From Bacteroidota bacterium (lineage in GTDB: Bacteria; Bacteroidota; UBA10030; UBA6906): a stretch of 6,125 nt of DNA. The notes below the pieces were generated by a model. The model saw only the letters and a program-made list of their open reading frames with translations, was not told the DNA's origin and made no database searches. Made by a program: the position numbers and the translations under genes. The stretch lies in assembly GCA_016844425.1 (NCBI GenBank), contig JAERML010000194.1, forward strand, positions 1 to 6,125, in the 5' to 3' direction. Each line of letters opens with the position of its first letter. The stretch's first letter is position 1. Below, one piece after another: positions 1 through 5,864 of this stretch.

Positions 1-923
1 AACTTGCGGACTTTGAGGCGAAGATCAACTGGGGAGAGAAGATTGAACCCGGCGACTGGATGCCTGATGAATACCGGAAGAACCTCATCCGCATGATGAG
101 CCAGCATGCCCACAGCGAGATTGTGGGGCAGCTGCCAGAGGGTAAATGGATCCCCTACGCACCGGGGTTCCGGCGAAAGCTCACCCTGGTGGCAAAGGTG
201 CAGGACGAGGCAGGTCATGGCCAGCTCCTCTACAGTGCGGCCGAAACACTGGGTGTAACACGCGAACAGATGTTGGATGAACTGCTGAGCGGCAAAGCAA
301 AGTACGCGAACGTTTTCAACTATCCAACCCCTACCTGGGCCGATGTCGGTGTTATCGGTTGGCTTGTCGATACCGCCGCTGTCATCAACCAAACGATGCT
401 CGCCCAGAGCTCGTACGGTCCATACGCCCGCGCAATGAAGCGCATCTGTTACGAAGAGTCATTCCACATCAAACAGGGATATGATGCAGTTGTTGCTCTT
501 GCGAAGGGGACACCTGAACAACAATCAATGGTACGGGAGTCCATCAACCGCTGGTGGTATCCCACGCTTATGATGTCCGGCCCACCTGAGAGCATGGGGT
601 TGTCGGTGCATTCTCAGCTTGCGATGCGTTGGAAAATCAAAACGAAGACCAACGAACAGGTACGGCAGGAGTTTGTCGACCACATTGTGCCACAGATCCG
701 CGCCCTCGGCATGGATGTTCCGGACAGGGCGTGTAGGTATGATGAGAAGATTGGCCACTGGCACTACACACAACCAGACTGGGAAGAGTTGAAACGCGTC
801 GTCAACGGTGATGGGCCGTGCAACAAGGAGCGGTTGGAAACGCGCCGCAAAGCACACGAGGAAGGACGGTGGGTGCGTGAGGCATTGGCCGCAAAGCAGC
901 GCGCAAAGGAAGTCACGGCATGA
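1..923 (+). CDS. paaA: PaaA, catalytic subunit of phenylacetyl-CoA 1,2-epoxidase (5' end outside window)
   Basis: This is the diiron oxygenase subunit of the PaaABCE complex, which converts phenylacetyl-CoA to its ring-1,2-epoxide in aerobic phenylacetate breakdown in the cytoplasm. The reading frame is open from base 3 to the stop at 921-923, and the codons before the ATG at 60 already match the family ([18 protein letters not shown]). That ATG is therefore internal, and only about 20 N-terminal residues lie off the left edge. Two ferritin-like ExxH iron-ligand motifs are visible: E-A-G-H at 207-218 and E-S-F-H at 456-467. Other family landmarks are [31 protein letters not shown] and the C-terminal [21 protein letters not shown]. 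The visible 306 codons fit the family length of about 310. The stop overlaps the paaB start (ATGA), as expected for coupled subunits. I see no lesion, so this subunit should be functional. Confidence 0.96.
   Translation, partial: LADFEAKINWGEKIEPGDWMPDEYRKNLIRMMSQHAHSEIVGQLPEGKWIPYAPGFRRKLTLVAKVQDEAGHGQLLYSAAETLGVTREQMLDELLSGKAKYANVFNYPTPTWADVGVIGWLVDTAAVINQTMLAQSSYGPYARAMKRICYEESFHIKQGYDAVVALAKGTPEQQSMVRESINRWWYPTLMMSGPPESMGLSVHSQLAMRWKIKTKTNEQVRQEFVDHIVPQIRALGMDVPDRACRYDEKIGHWHYTQPDWEELKRVVNGDGPCNKERLETRRKAHEEGRWVREALAAKQRAKEVTA
905..912 (+). promoter_or_regulatory. Ribosome binding site of paaB
   Basis: AAAGGAAG lies 7 bases before the paaB ATG, inside the end of paaA. It supports the start at 920 and translational coupling of the two subunits. 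Confidence 0.6.
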
Positions 924-1207
924 CCGACACACAGTGGGAAACGTACGAGGTATTTCATCAGAGCAAGAGGGGTGACCCGCACATGTACGTGGGCTCCCTC
1001 CATGCACCCGACCCGGAGATGGCACTGCAGATGGCGCGCGACCAGTTTGCGCGTCGCCTGAAATGTGTAAGCCTCTGGGTGGTGCGTACGAAGGACATTA
1101 CTGCCACGGATTACCAGGACGACGATTTCTTCGCGCAGACGACGGATAAGAGCTACAGGGACCCCAAAGCATTCGACGCGCCGGCAAAGGAGTTGTCGCA
1201 TGAGTGA
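920..1207 (+). CDS. paaB: PaaB, small structural subunit of phenylacetyl-CoA epoxidase
   Basis: PaaB is a small non-catalytic protein of the phenylacetyl-CoA epoxidase complex, thought to bridge PaaAC heterodimers. The product is 95 residues, the same length as Escherichia coli PaaB. It shows the family pattern: [23 protein letters not shown] near the N-terminus with P-x-x-A-L-x-x-A-R-D after it, then SLWVVRT, and a C-terminal DKSYRDP. The ATG overlaps the paaA stop by 4 bases and has a good ribosome binding site. The 3' end overlaps paaC by 8 bases. The gene is intact and its identity is clear from sequence and position. Confidence 0.96.
   Translation: MTDTQWETYEVFHQSKRGDPHMYVGSLHAPDPEMALQMARDQFARRLKCVSLWVVRTKDITATDYQDDDFFAQTTDKSYRDPKAFDAPAKELSHE
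1187..1192 (+). promoter_or_regulatory. Ribosome binding site of paaC
   Basis: AAGGAG, 7 bases before the ATG at 1200 and inside the end of paaB. It is a near-consensus site and fixes the paaC start. Confidence 0.7.
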
Positions 1208-2004
1208 TCTTCCGGCAGGATTGCCGCGGGAACAACTCCTGCGCTATATCCTCGCCCTGGCAGATGACGAGTTGATGCTCGGCCACCGCAACTCCGAGTG
1301 GACCGGACACTCCCCCATTCTTGAAGAAGACATCGCATTCTCCAACATCGCTCAGGATGAACTGGGGCATTCACTGGTCTGGTATACGTTGTATGAGCAA
1401 CTCACCGGCAAATCCCCGGACTCGATGGCTTTTGAGCGTGGGTGGCAGGACTTCTCTTGCTGTCTGCTGTCATTTCGTAACGTATCCAAGGGGCGATTTC
1501 GCGTATACTGTCCTGCGGCAATACCTGTTTGATGAAGCTGAACATGTGAGACTATCATCGTTTGGAAGGAGCTCATTCCCCGCGTTCAAGGACATCGCCG
1601 GCAAGCTGCTACGCGAGGAGGCGTATCACCTGATGCACCTGAAGGGGCTCGTCACCAGGCTCGGAGACGCAACGGATGAAAGTCATCGTCGGATGCAGGC
1701 AGCTCTTGATGCGGCCTTTCCGCAATCTCTTGGTATCTTCGAGAAACTCGAGGGAGAGGATGCATTGATGGCGGCCGGTGTGTTTCCCGGCAACGAGGTG
1801 TTGCAGCGCGAATGGTTGCAGCGAGTTGTGCCCGTCCTTGGTTCGGCATCACTCAAACCACCGGTAAACACGCAGAACGGCACCTCGTCCATCAACTGCA
1901 CACCCGACCTCGGCGGGCGTCAAGGCAAACACACGGAACACCTGAACCAGCTTGTGGATGATCTGCAGCTTGTGTATAGAATAGCGCCCGGTGCAAAGTG
2001 GTAA
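1200..2004 (+). pseudogene. paaC: PaaC, structural subunit of phenylacetyl-CoA epoxidase, frameshifted by a 7-base tandem duplication
   Basis: PaaC is the ferritin-like partner of PaaA in the epoxidase; it supports complex assembly and does not itself carry out catalysis. The first part is read from 1200 ([12 protein letters not shown], then LADDELMLGHRNSEWTG and an E-L-G-H motif at 1359-1370). It meets a stop at 1530-1532 after a nonsense tail. The rest of the family sequence continues in the next frame: YPRGDFAYTVLRQYLFDEAEH, REEAYHLMHLKG, and the typical end HTEHLNQLVDDLQLVYRI to the stop at 2002-2004. The frame changes at a perfect tandem repeat, TGCTGTC at 1458-1464 and 1465-1471. Deleting one copy gives ...WQDFSCCHFVTYPRG... 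and a 265-residue protein, close to the family size (about 250). As written the gene would yield only a 110-residue product. A sequencing or assembly error is possible, but such tandem duplications also arise by replication slippage. Confidence 0.9.
1458..1471 (+). repeat. 7-base perfect tandem duplication (TGCTGTC twice) inside paaC
   Basis: Two adjacent identical copies, 1458-1464 and 1465-1471. The extra 7 bases shift the frame by one, and they sit exactly where the PaaC homology jumps frames. Collapsing to one copy restores continuous PaaC sequence with no other edit. Confidence 0.92.
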
Positions 2005-2035
2005 GGGAAGAGTTACGAGAGAATTGGAATTGATC

Positions 2036-3049
2036 ATGAGCCTGTCCCGCGATCAACGTCTTCTTCAAGTTGCCTTGAATGTATGTCGGGAACTGCGCAA
2101 GAACCAGACCCGTGCCGAGCAGATCGTGTGGAGAGGTCTTAGAGCTAAACGGTTCCGGGGAAAGAAGTTCCTGCGTCAACACCCGATCTTTGTCGATGCC
2201 GTTGGGAAGGAAACGTTTTATGTTGCTGACTTCTACTGTCATGAGCATCGCCTTGTGATCGAACTTGATGGGCGGATTCATGAGCGCATGAAGGAGCGAG
2301 ACGAGTTGAGGACGGCAGTCATCAACGATCTTGGCATTGAAGTGATGCGTTTCAGGAATGAAGAAGTGGAGATGAACTTGAATGGTGTTCTCAAACGGCT
2401 CGCAGGAAAGCTGAACTCTCCCCTAACCCCTCCCTTACGAAGGGAGGGGGATGACTCCGGCAAGAGCACCCTGACTTTAGACTCCCCTCTCTTCCTAAGA
2501 GGGGGGCCGGGCCTGCACGCCGTAAGGCGTTCCGGCCCGCAGGCGGGGGAGAGTTCGGGACCCAATCAACCCCTCACCGAATCCATCATCTGGTCCGAAC
2601 TGGCAAAAATCCAGGACCCGGAGATCCCCGTCCTCTCGCTTGTGGAGATGAAGATCATCCGGAGCGTGAGTATAGAGAATGATGAAGTCTCTGTGGTTAT
2701 GTCTCCCACATTCGTCGGCTGTCCTGCGCTTGACCACATGAAAGATGAAATTCGTGCGCGACTGAAGAACATCGGGTGCAAGGACGTGAAGATCGCAATG
2801 ACCTTCTCCCCACCATGGTCAACCGATATGCTGGAGGAGGCAACGCTGGAGAAGCTTCGCGTCTACGGAATCGCACCACCTCCAAGAGTCCAGCAAGTCC
2901 TCACCGACAGCCTGAACACGCCTGCCCGGTGCCCCTTCTGTGGGTCGGACCATACACGCATGCAGAGCGCTTTCGGCGCAACACTCTGCAAACAGATGTA
3001 TGTGTGTGAGAATTGCCGGCAACCGTTTGAGCGATTCAAACCTGTGTAA
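2036..3049 (+). CDS. paaD: DUF559 nuclease-like domain fused in frame to PaaD (Fe-S assembly factor of phenylacetyl-CoA epoxidase)
   Basis: This is a single 337-residue open frame with two unrelated parts. Residues about 14-125 are a DUF559 domain (Vsr-like, PD-(D/E)XK superfamily). It shows LRKNQTRAEQIVWRGLR, a FLRQHPI segment, the putative catalytic acidic core V-A-D65-F-Y-C and V-I-E76-L-D78-G, and a closing EVMRFRNEEV. Residues about 127-174 are the translated palindromic element. Residues 180-337 (bases 2573-3046) are a complete PaaD. It has the DPEIPVLSL segment of the DUF59/MIP18 fold, the conserved TFVGCPA with Cys229, SPPWSTDML, and a C-terminal zinc-ribbon-like set C299-x2-C302, C318, C324-x2-C327, ending PFERFK. 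PaaD is needed for maturation of the oxygenase system. The start at 2036 (ATG) is chosen because GGAA lies 6 bases upstream; a GTG at 1991 inside paaC is an alternative. No ATG, GTG or TTG lies in frame between the DUF559 end and the PaaD homology. PaaD should therefore be made only as a fusion, unless a non-canonical start (for example ATC at 2585 or 2588) is used. Whether either part is active is unknown. Confidence 0.9.
   Translation: MSLSRDQRLLQVALNVCRELRKNQTRAEQIVWRGLRAKRFRGKKFLRQHPIFVDAVGKETFYVADFYCHEHRLVIELDGRIHERMKERDELRTAVINDLGIEVMRFRNEEVEMNLNGVLKRLAGKLNSPLTPPLRREGDDSGKSTLTLDSPLFLRGGPGLHAVRRSGPQAGESSGPNQPLTESIIWSELAKIQDPEIPVLSLVEMKIIRSVSIENDEVSVVMSPTFVGCPALDHMKDEIRARLKNIGCKDVKIAMTFSPPWSTDMLEEATLEKLRVYGIAPPPRVQQVLTDSLNTPARCPFCGSDHTRMQSAFGATLCKQMYVCENCRQPFERFKPV
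2427..2449 (+). repeat. Hairpin 1 of the palindromic element
   Basis: The left arm CCCCTCCCTT (2427-2436) and right arm AAGGGAGGGG (2440-2449) form a perfect 10-base-pair stem around an ACG loop. No T-tract follows, and it lies in an open reading frame, so it is not a typical terminator. Confidence 0.85.
2484..2506 (+). repeat. Hairpin 2 of the palindromic element
   Basis: The left arm CCCCTCTCTT (2484-2493) pairs with AAGAGGGGGG (2497-2506) around a CCT loop, with one T-G pair as RNA. It has the same architecture and base bias as hairpin 1, so the two are probably related copies. Confidence 0.8.
2504..2544 (+). repeat. GC-rich palindromic block with two mutually crossing stems
   Basis: An inner stem ACGCC (2517-2521) with GGCGT (2526-2530) has a GTAA loop. 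Around it, GGGCCGG (2504-2510) is complementary to CCGGCCC (2532-2538), and GCCTGC (2511-2516) is complementary to GCAGGC (2539-2544). These last two pairings cross each other, so they are alternatives or a pseudoknot. Confidence 0.75.
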
Positions 3050-3071
3050 CAATCACCAGGCTCAGGCTCGC

Positions 3072-4220
3072 ATGACCACTCTTCCCGGCTCCATGCCCCA
3101 GCAAACGATTGCCATCTTCAGCGTCTCTGCAGGTACCGGCCACGTCCGGGCAGCAGAAGCTCTCGCAGCAACGGCAGCACAACGTTTCCCGCACCTCCGA
3201 GTCGTTCATATCGACCTGATGACACTGGTACCTCCCCTATTCCGGAAGGTCTATGCGGAGTCCTATTTCCCACTCGTCGAGCATCATCCCGTCCTCTGGG
3301 GATATCTCTACCAGAAGAGTGATCGGAGGAAGCTCAACTCCAGCACGGATAAGCTCCGCATCGCCATCGAACGACTGAACACACAGAAACTCAAGGCGGT
3401 CTTGCGCGAAATCCAACCCGACTTCGTCATCTGCACACATTTTCTTCCTGCGGAGTTGTTTTCTCGCTGGAGAAGGAAAAAACTCTTCACGAAACCCGTC
3501 TGGCTTGTCGTGACAGACTTCGACGTCCACATGCTCTGGGTCCATAAGCATCTTTCCGGATACTGCGTGGCAAGCGATGAAGTTGCGTGGCGTCTGGAGG
3601 ATCGGGGAGTGGAGCGGGACGATATTCATGTTACCGGCATTCCCATTATGCCGGCCTTCTCTGCAAAGCCACAACGGATGGAGTGTGCACGGGAACTCGG
3701 CCTCGACCCCACGCTGCCGACGCTTCTCCTTATGTCTGGCGGTGCAGGCGTTGGCCGAATCCAGGCCCTGGCGCGCAGACTGTTGAGCATCGACCGGCCG
3801 CTGCAACTTATCGCTCTTGCAGGAAAGAACACCCGACTCCTGGCCGATTTGCAGAAACTGGCAAAGGATCATCCTGGCCGCATGATCCCAATGGGATTCA
3901 CGACAACAATCGAACGTGTGATGGCCGCAAGCGATCTGGCCATCACCAAGTCGGGCGGCCTCACTACGTCCGAGTGTCTTGCACTTGGACTTCCCATGAT
4001 TGTCGTGTCGCCGATCCCGGGCCAGGAGGAACGAAATGCCGATTATCTCCTCGAGCATGGCGCGGCCTTCAAGGCGTATGATGATGCCGGACTGGAGTTC
4101 CGCGTCAGGCAATTGCTGCAGAACCAGCAGCAGATGCAAACGATGCAGGCAAACGCGCTCAAGCTGGGGATGCCGCGAGCGGCGGAGGAAATTCTCGATC
4201 AGGTTCTGGAGGGATCGTAA
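3072..4220 (+). CDS. MGDG-synthase-like glycosyltransferase (GT28 type, probable diacylglycerol glycosyltransferase)
   Basis: The predicted role is transfer of a sugar from a UDP-sugar to diacylglycerol at the inner face of the membrane, giving glycolipid; this follows from family resemblance to MGDG synthase and UgtP/YpfP. The product is 382 residues, with the usual two-domain GT-B layout. The N-terminal MGDG_synth domain has the glycine-rich SAGTGH at residues 19-24 followed by A-A, and later FVICTHFLPAELFSRW. The C-terminal Glyco_tran_28_C domain has MSGGAGVG at 221-228, the nucleotide-sugar region KSGGLTTSE at 293-301, and PGQEERNADYL starting at 316. There is no signal peptide or transmembrane segment, which fits a monotopic enzyme. 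The ATG at 3072 is chosen because it follows paaD by only 22 bases and has a weak AGG before it. The ATG at 3093 (MPQQTIAIFS) is an equally plausible start. Sugar and acceptor specificity cannot be read from the sequence. It could be cotranscribed with paaD, but no functional link is evident. Confidence 0.88.
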   Translation: MTTLPGSMPQQTIAIFSVSAGTGHVRAAEALAATAAQRFPHLRVVHIDLMTLVPPLFRKVYAESYFPLVEHHPVLWGYLYQKSDRRKLNSSTDKLRIAIERLNTQKLKAVLREIQPDFVICTHFLPAELFSRWRRKKLFTKPVWLVVTDFDVHMLWVHKHLSGYCVASDEVAWRLEDRGVERDDIHVTGIPIMPAFSAKPQRMECARELGLDPTLPTLLLMSGGAGVGRIQALARRLLSIDRPLQLIALAGKNTRLLADLQKLAKDHPGRMIPMGFTTTIERVMAASDLAITKSGGLTTSECLALGLPMIVVSPIPGQEERNADYLLEHGAAFKAYDDAGLEFRVRQLLQNQQQMQTMQANALKLGMPRAAEEILDQVLEGS

Positions 4221-4246
4221 GAACCTCCCCCGACAGATGTCACCCT

Positions 4247-4339
4247 ATGCACACGCCATTGCGTGCCCCGATGCCAACGTTTAAGATGGCGCCGCAGGAC
4301 GCCAGAGATGTCGTTGTCTATCTAAAGGCGCTGCCATAA
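4247..4339 (+). pseudogene. C-terminal remnant of a class I cytochrome c
   Basis: A 30-codon frame ends at TAA 4337-4339 and reads MHTPLRAPMPTFKMAPQD followed by ARDVVVYLKALP. MPTF followed some ten residues later by an ARDVVxYLKxL helix is the usual end of small cytochrome c domains, where the Met is the distal haem ligand. No CxxCH haem-binding motif occurs in this frame upstream, and the intact glycosyltransferase gene ends only 26 bases before the ATG. The body of the cytochrome is therefore missing here. It is best read as the relic left by a deletion or rearrangement. A genuine small protein is less likely, since no good ribosome binding site precedes it. It occupies most of the 138-base gap before tag. 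Confidence 0.6.
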
Positions 4340-4358
4340 CGAACGTGAGATTTCAACA

Positions 4359-4919
4359 ATGACCCCCACTCGTTGTGCCTGGTGCACATCCGACCCTCTT
4401 TATATCAGCTACCATGATCATGAGTGGGGCGTACCTGTCCATAACGACCGGAAGCTGTTTGAGATGCTGACGCTCGAAGGCGCACAGGCCGGGTTGAGTT
4501 GGCTGACAATTCTCAGAAAACGGAGCAACTACAAAAAGGCATTCGACAATTTCAATCCCGTCAAGGTGGCGCGCTACGATGCACGAAAGGTGAAGTCTCT
4601 GCTGAAGAATGTAGGGATCGTCCGGAACCGCTTGAAGATTGCGGCAACCATCTCGAACACAAAGGCATTCATTGCCGTGCAGAAGGAGTTCGGTACGTTC
4701 AACAACTACATCTGGCAGTTCGTGGGCGGCAAGCCACTCAAGAACAAGCGTCGCTCCCTGAAGGATATCCCTCCAACCACCCCTGAGTCGGACGCGATGA
4801 GCAAAGACCTGAAGAAGCGGGGGTTCCGATTTGTCGGCTCTACAATCTGCTATGCCTTCATGCAGGCCGTCGGGATGGTGAATGACCACACAACCGACTG
4901 CTTCCGTTACGGAAAGTGA
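4359..4919 (+). CDS. tag: DNA-3-methyladenine glycosylase I
   Basis: Tag removes 3-methyladenine from alkylated DNA, starting base excision repair in the cytoplasm. The 186-residue product matches Escherichia coli Tag in length and order: RCAWCTSDPLYISYHDHEWG at the N-terminus, LFEMLTLEGAQAGLSW, GIVRNRLKI, then KKRGFRFVGSTICYAFMQA and VNDH near the end. The residues of the family's structural zinc site are all present: Cys6, His19, His177 and Cys181. Glu40 in the LEG-QAGLSW motif corresponds to the base-recognition glutamate of the E. coli enzyme. The ATG at 4359 sits right at the start of the homology with a weak GAGA 8 bases upstream. The gene is intact and stands alone; its neighbours (a cytochrome relic and a transporter) say nothing about its regulation. 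Confidence 0.96.
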   Translation: MTPTRCAWCTSDPLYISYHDHEWGVPVHNDRKLFEMLTLEGAQAGLSWLTILRKRSNYKKAFDNFNPVKVARYDARKVKSLLKNVGIVRNRLKIAATISNTKAFIAVQKEFGTFNNYIWQFVGGKPLKNKRRSLKDIPPTTPESDAMSKDLKKRGFRFVGSTICYAFMQAVGMVNDHTTDCFRYGK

Positions 4920-4986
4920 TTGCCGAAGTGCTGTTCTTTTCGATAGAACCCCTGTATTTTGAATCCGATCGTTTTCCTTCTTCTCT

Positions 4987-5773
4987 ATGACCGAAAAGCC
5001 TGAGAGTATGCGCGCATTGGTTAAGGCCACATTTGCCGTCGTGGTCTGGGGCGCATCATTCATCGCAACGAAGATTGCTCTCCGGGAAGCTGCGCCGATG
5101 ACCATCATCTGGCTCCGTTTTGGCCTTGGTGTGGTGATCCTCGGGCTCTTTGGCATCACGCGCAAGGAGCTGTCGATGGTCTCACTGCGGGAATTCGGGT
5201 ACCTTGCCCTCCTCGGATTCGTCGGCATCACCTTTCATCAATGGTTGCAGGCCAATGGACTGGTTACCGCGCAGGCCACAACGACTGCCTGGATCGTTTC
5301 CACAACACCGATCTTCATCGCTCTTCTTGGCTGGGTTTTTCTCAAAGAAAAACTCGGTGGCTGTCCTCGTCCTGATCAGCGCGCCAAACTGGGCGGTTTT
5401 CTCCATCCTATCGCGTCGAGGTCTCAGAACATTCTCTGCAACAAACATGATGTTCCATGTCATGACGCTCGGCTGGCTCTTTACCGGCCTGCTTGTATGG
5501 GCCGGAGACGGATTGTCGGATATGCACACTGTGAGCCCGCAAGGCTGGACGAGCATAGCGTTTCTCGGAATCTTCTGTTCCGGACTTGCGTACATTTTCT
5601 GGTACGACGCACTCAAGGCGATCCCCGCCTCTCGTGTTGGTGTCCTTCTATATCTCGAGCCCCTCGTGGCGGTGGGTGTTGCTGCCGCACTGCTTCATGA
5701 GGTCGTGACGATCCCTGTGTTGCTAGGAGGAGCCGCCATTCTTCTCGGCGTCTGGCTTGTCCACAGACCGTAA
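4987..5773 (+). pseudogene. EamA/DMT-family transporter, disrupted (frame change plus missing segment)
   Basis: EamA proteins are inner-membrane permeases with ten helices made of two repeats, exporting or importing small metabolites; the substrate here cannot be inferred. The first part, from ATG 4987, is typical: VVVWGASFIATKIALRE, a second helix from WLRFGLGVVILGLFG, then QANGLVTAQATTTAWIVSTTPIF and the repeat-ending FLKEKLG. Homology continues in the next frame from about 5363: VLISAPNWAVFSILSRRG, TLGWLFTGLLVW, GIFCSGLAYIFWYDALK, and YLEPLVAVG to the stop at 5771-5773. The two parts sum to about 260 residues against roughly 290-305 for the family. The shortfall falls just where the fifth helix and the linker to the second repeat should be. 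A deletion of about 100 bases, of length 2 modulo 3, explains both the shift and the loss. Read through in the first frame, the product would end at 5700 with a nonsense tail. No clear Shine-Dalgarno site is visible; ATG 5008 is an alternative start. Confidence 0.83.
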
Positions 5774-5864
5774 CATCACTCTCCTCTTGCTGATGGCGAT
5801 GCGTCTCCGTACATTCCCTTGAAAGATTTCTCATCTGGGACGATCACACCTCAAACCACCGACT

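Larger units (their letters stand above)
2413..2556 (+). repeat. 144-base composite palindromic element with 11-base terminal inverted repeats, translated in frame
   Basis: The ends are perfect inverted repeats: GAACTCTCCCC at 2413-2423 and GGGGAGAGTTC at 2546-2556. Inside lie three further self-complementary units. Two are C-rich/G-rich hairpins with 10-base-pair stems and 3-base loops, and one is a GC-rich block (2504-2544) with two competing pairings. The length is a multiple of three (48 codons), and the frame shared by DUF559 and PaaD crosses it without a stop. The design resembles REP/MITE-like palindromes, and the in-frame behaviour resembles the Rickettsia palindromic elements known to insert into coding genes. 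Other copies cannot be seen in this window, so dispersal is inferred. Confidence 0.82.

Noticed and set aside
60..62. ATG as the start of paaA
   Set aside because: The upstream codons from base 3 already match PaaA homologues, so this Met is internal and the true start is outside the window.
1991..1993. GTG as the start of the DUF559-PaaD frame
   Set aside because: It overlaps the end of paaC and lacks a ribosome binding site, whereas ATG 2036 has GGAA at a suitable distance and lies closer to the DUF559 homology. It is not excluded.
2427..2506. Two strong hairpins as a rho-independent terminator between DUF559 and paaD
   Set aside because: Neither stem is followed by a T-tract, and the open reading frame continues through both into PaaD.
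3237..4139. 300-codon open frame on the minus strand
   Set aside because: It lies fully antisense to the well-supported glycosyltransferase and its protein shows no recognisable domain; it is a codon-bias shadow.
4902..4949. Short inverted repeats at and after the tag stop codon (TTCCG/CGGAA and GTTCT/AGAAC) as a terminator
   Set aside because: Stems are only 5 base pairs with no convincing T-run afterwards; such repeats are expected by chance.
4954..4964. TATTTTG as a Bacteroidota-type -7 promoter element before the EamA gene
   Set aside because: It is one base short of the TAnnTTTG consensus and I see no -33 TTG at proper spacing; too weak to annotate.
4353..5231. 292-codon open frame on the minus strand
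   Set aside because: It is antisense to tag and the first part of the EamA gene, both with clear family motifs; the antisense protein has no recognisable fold.
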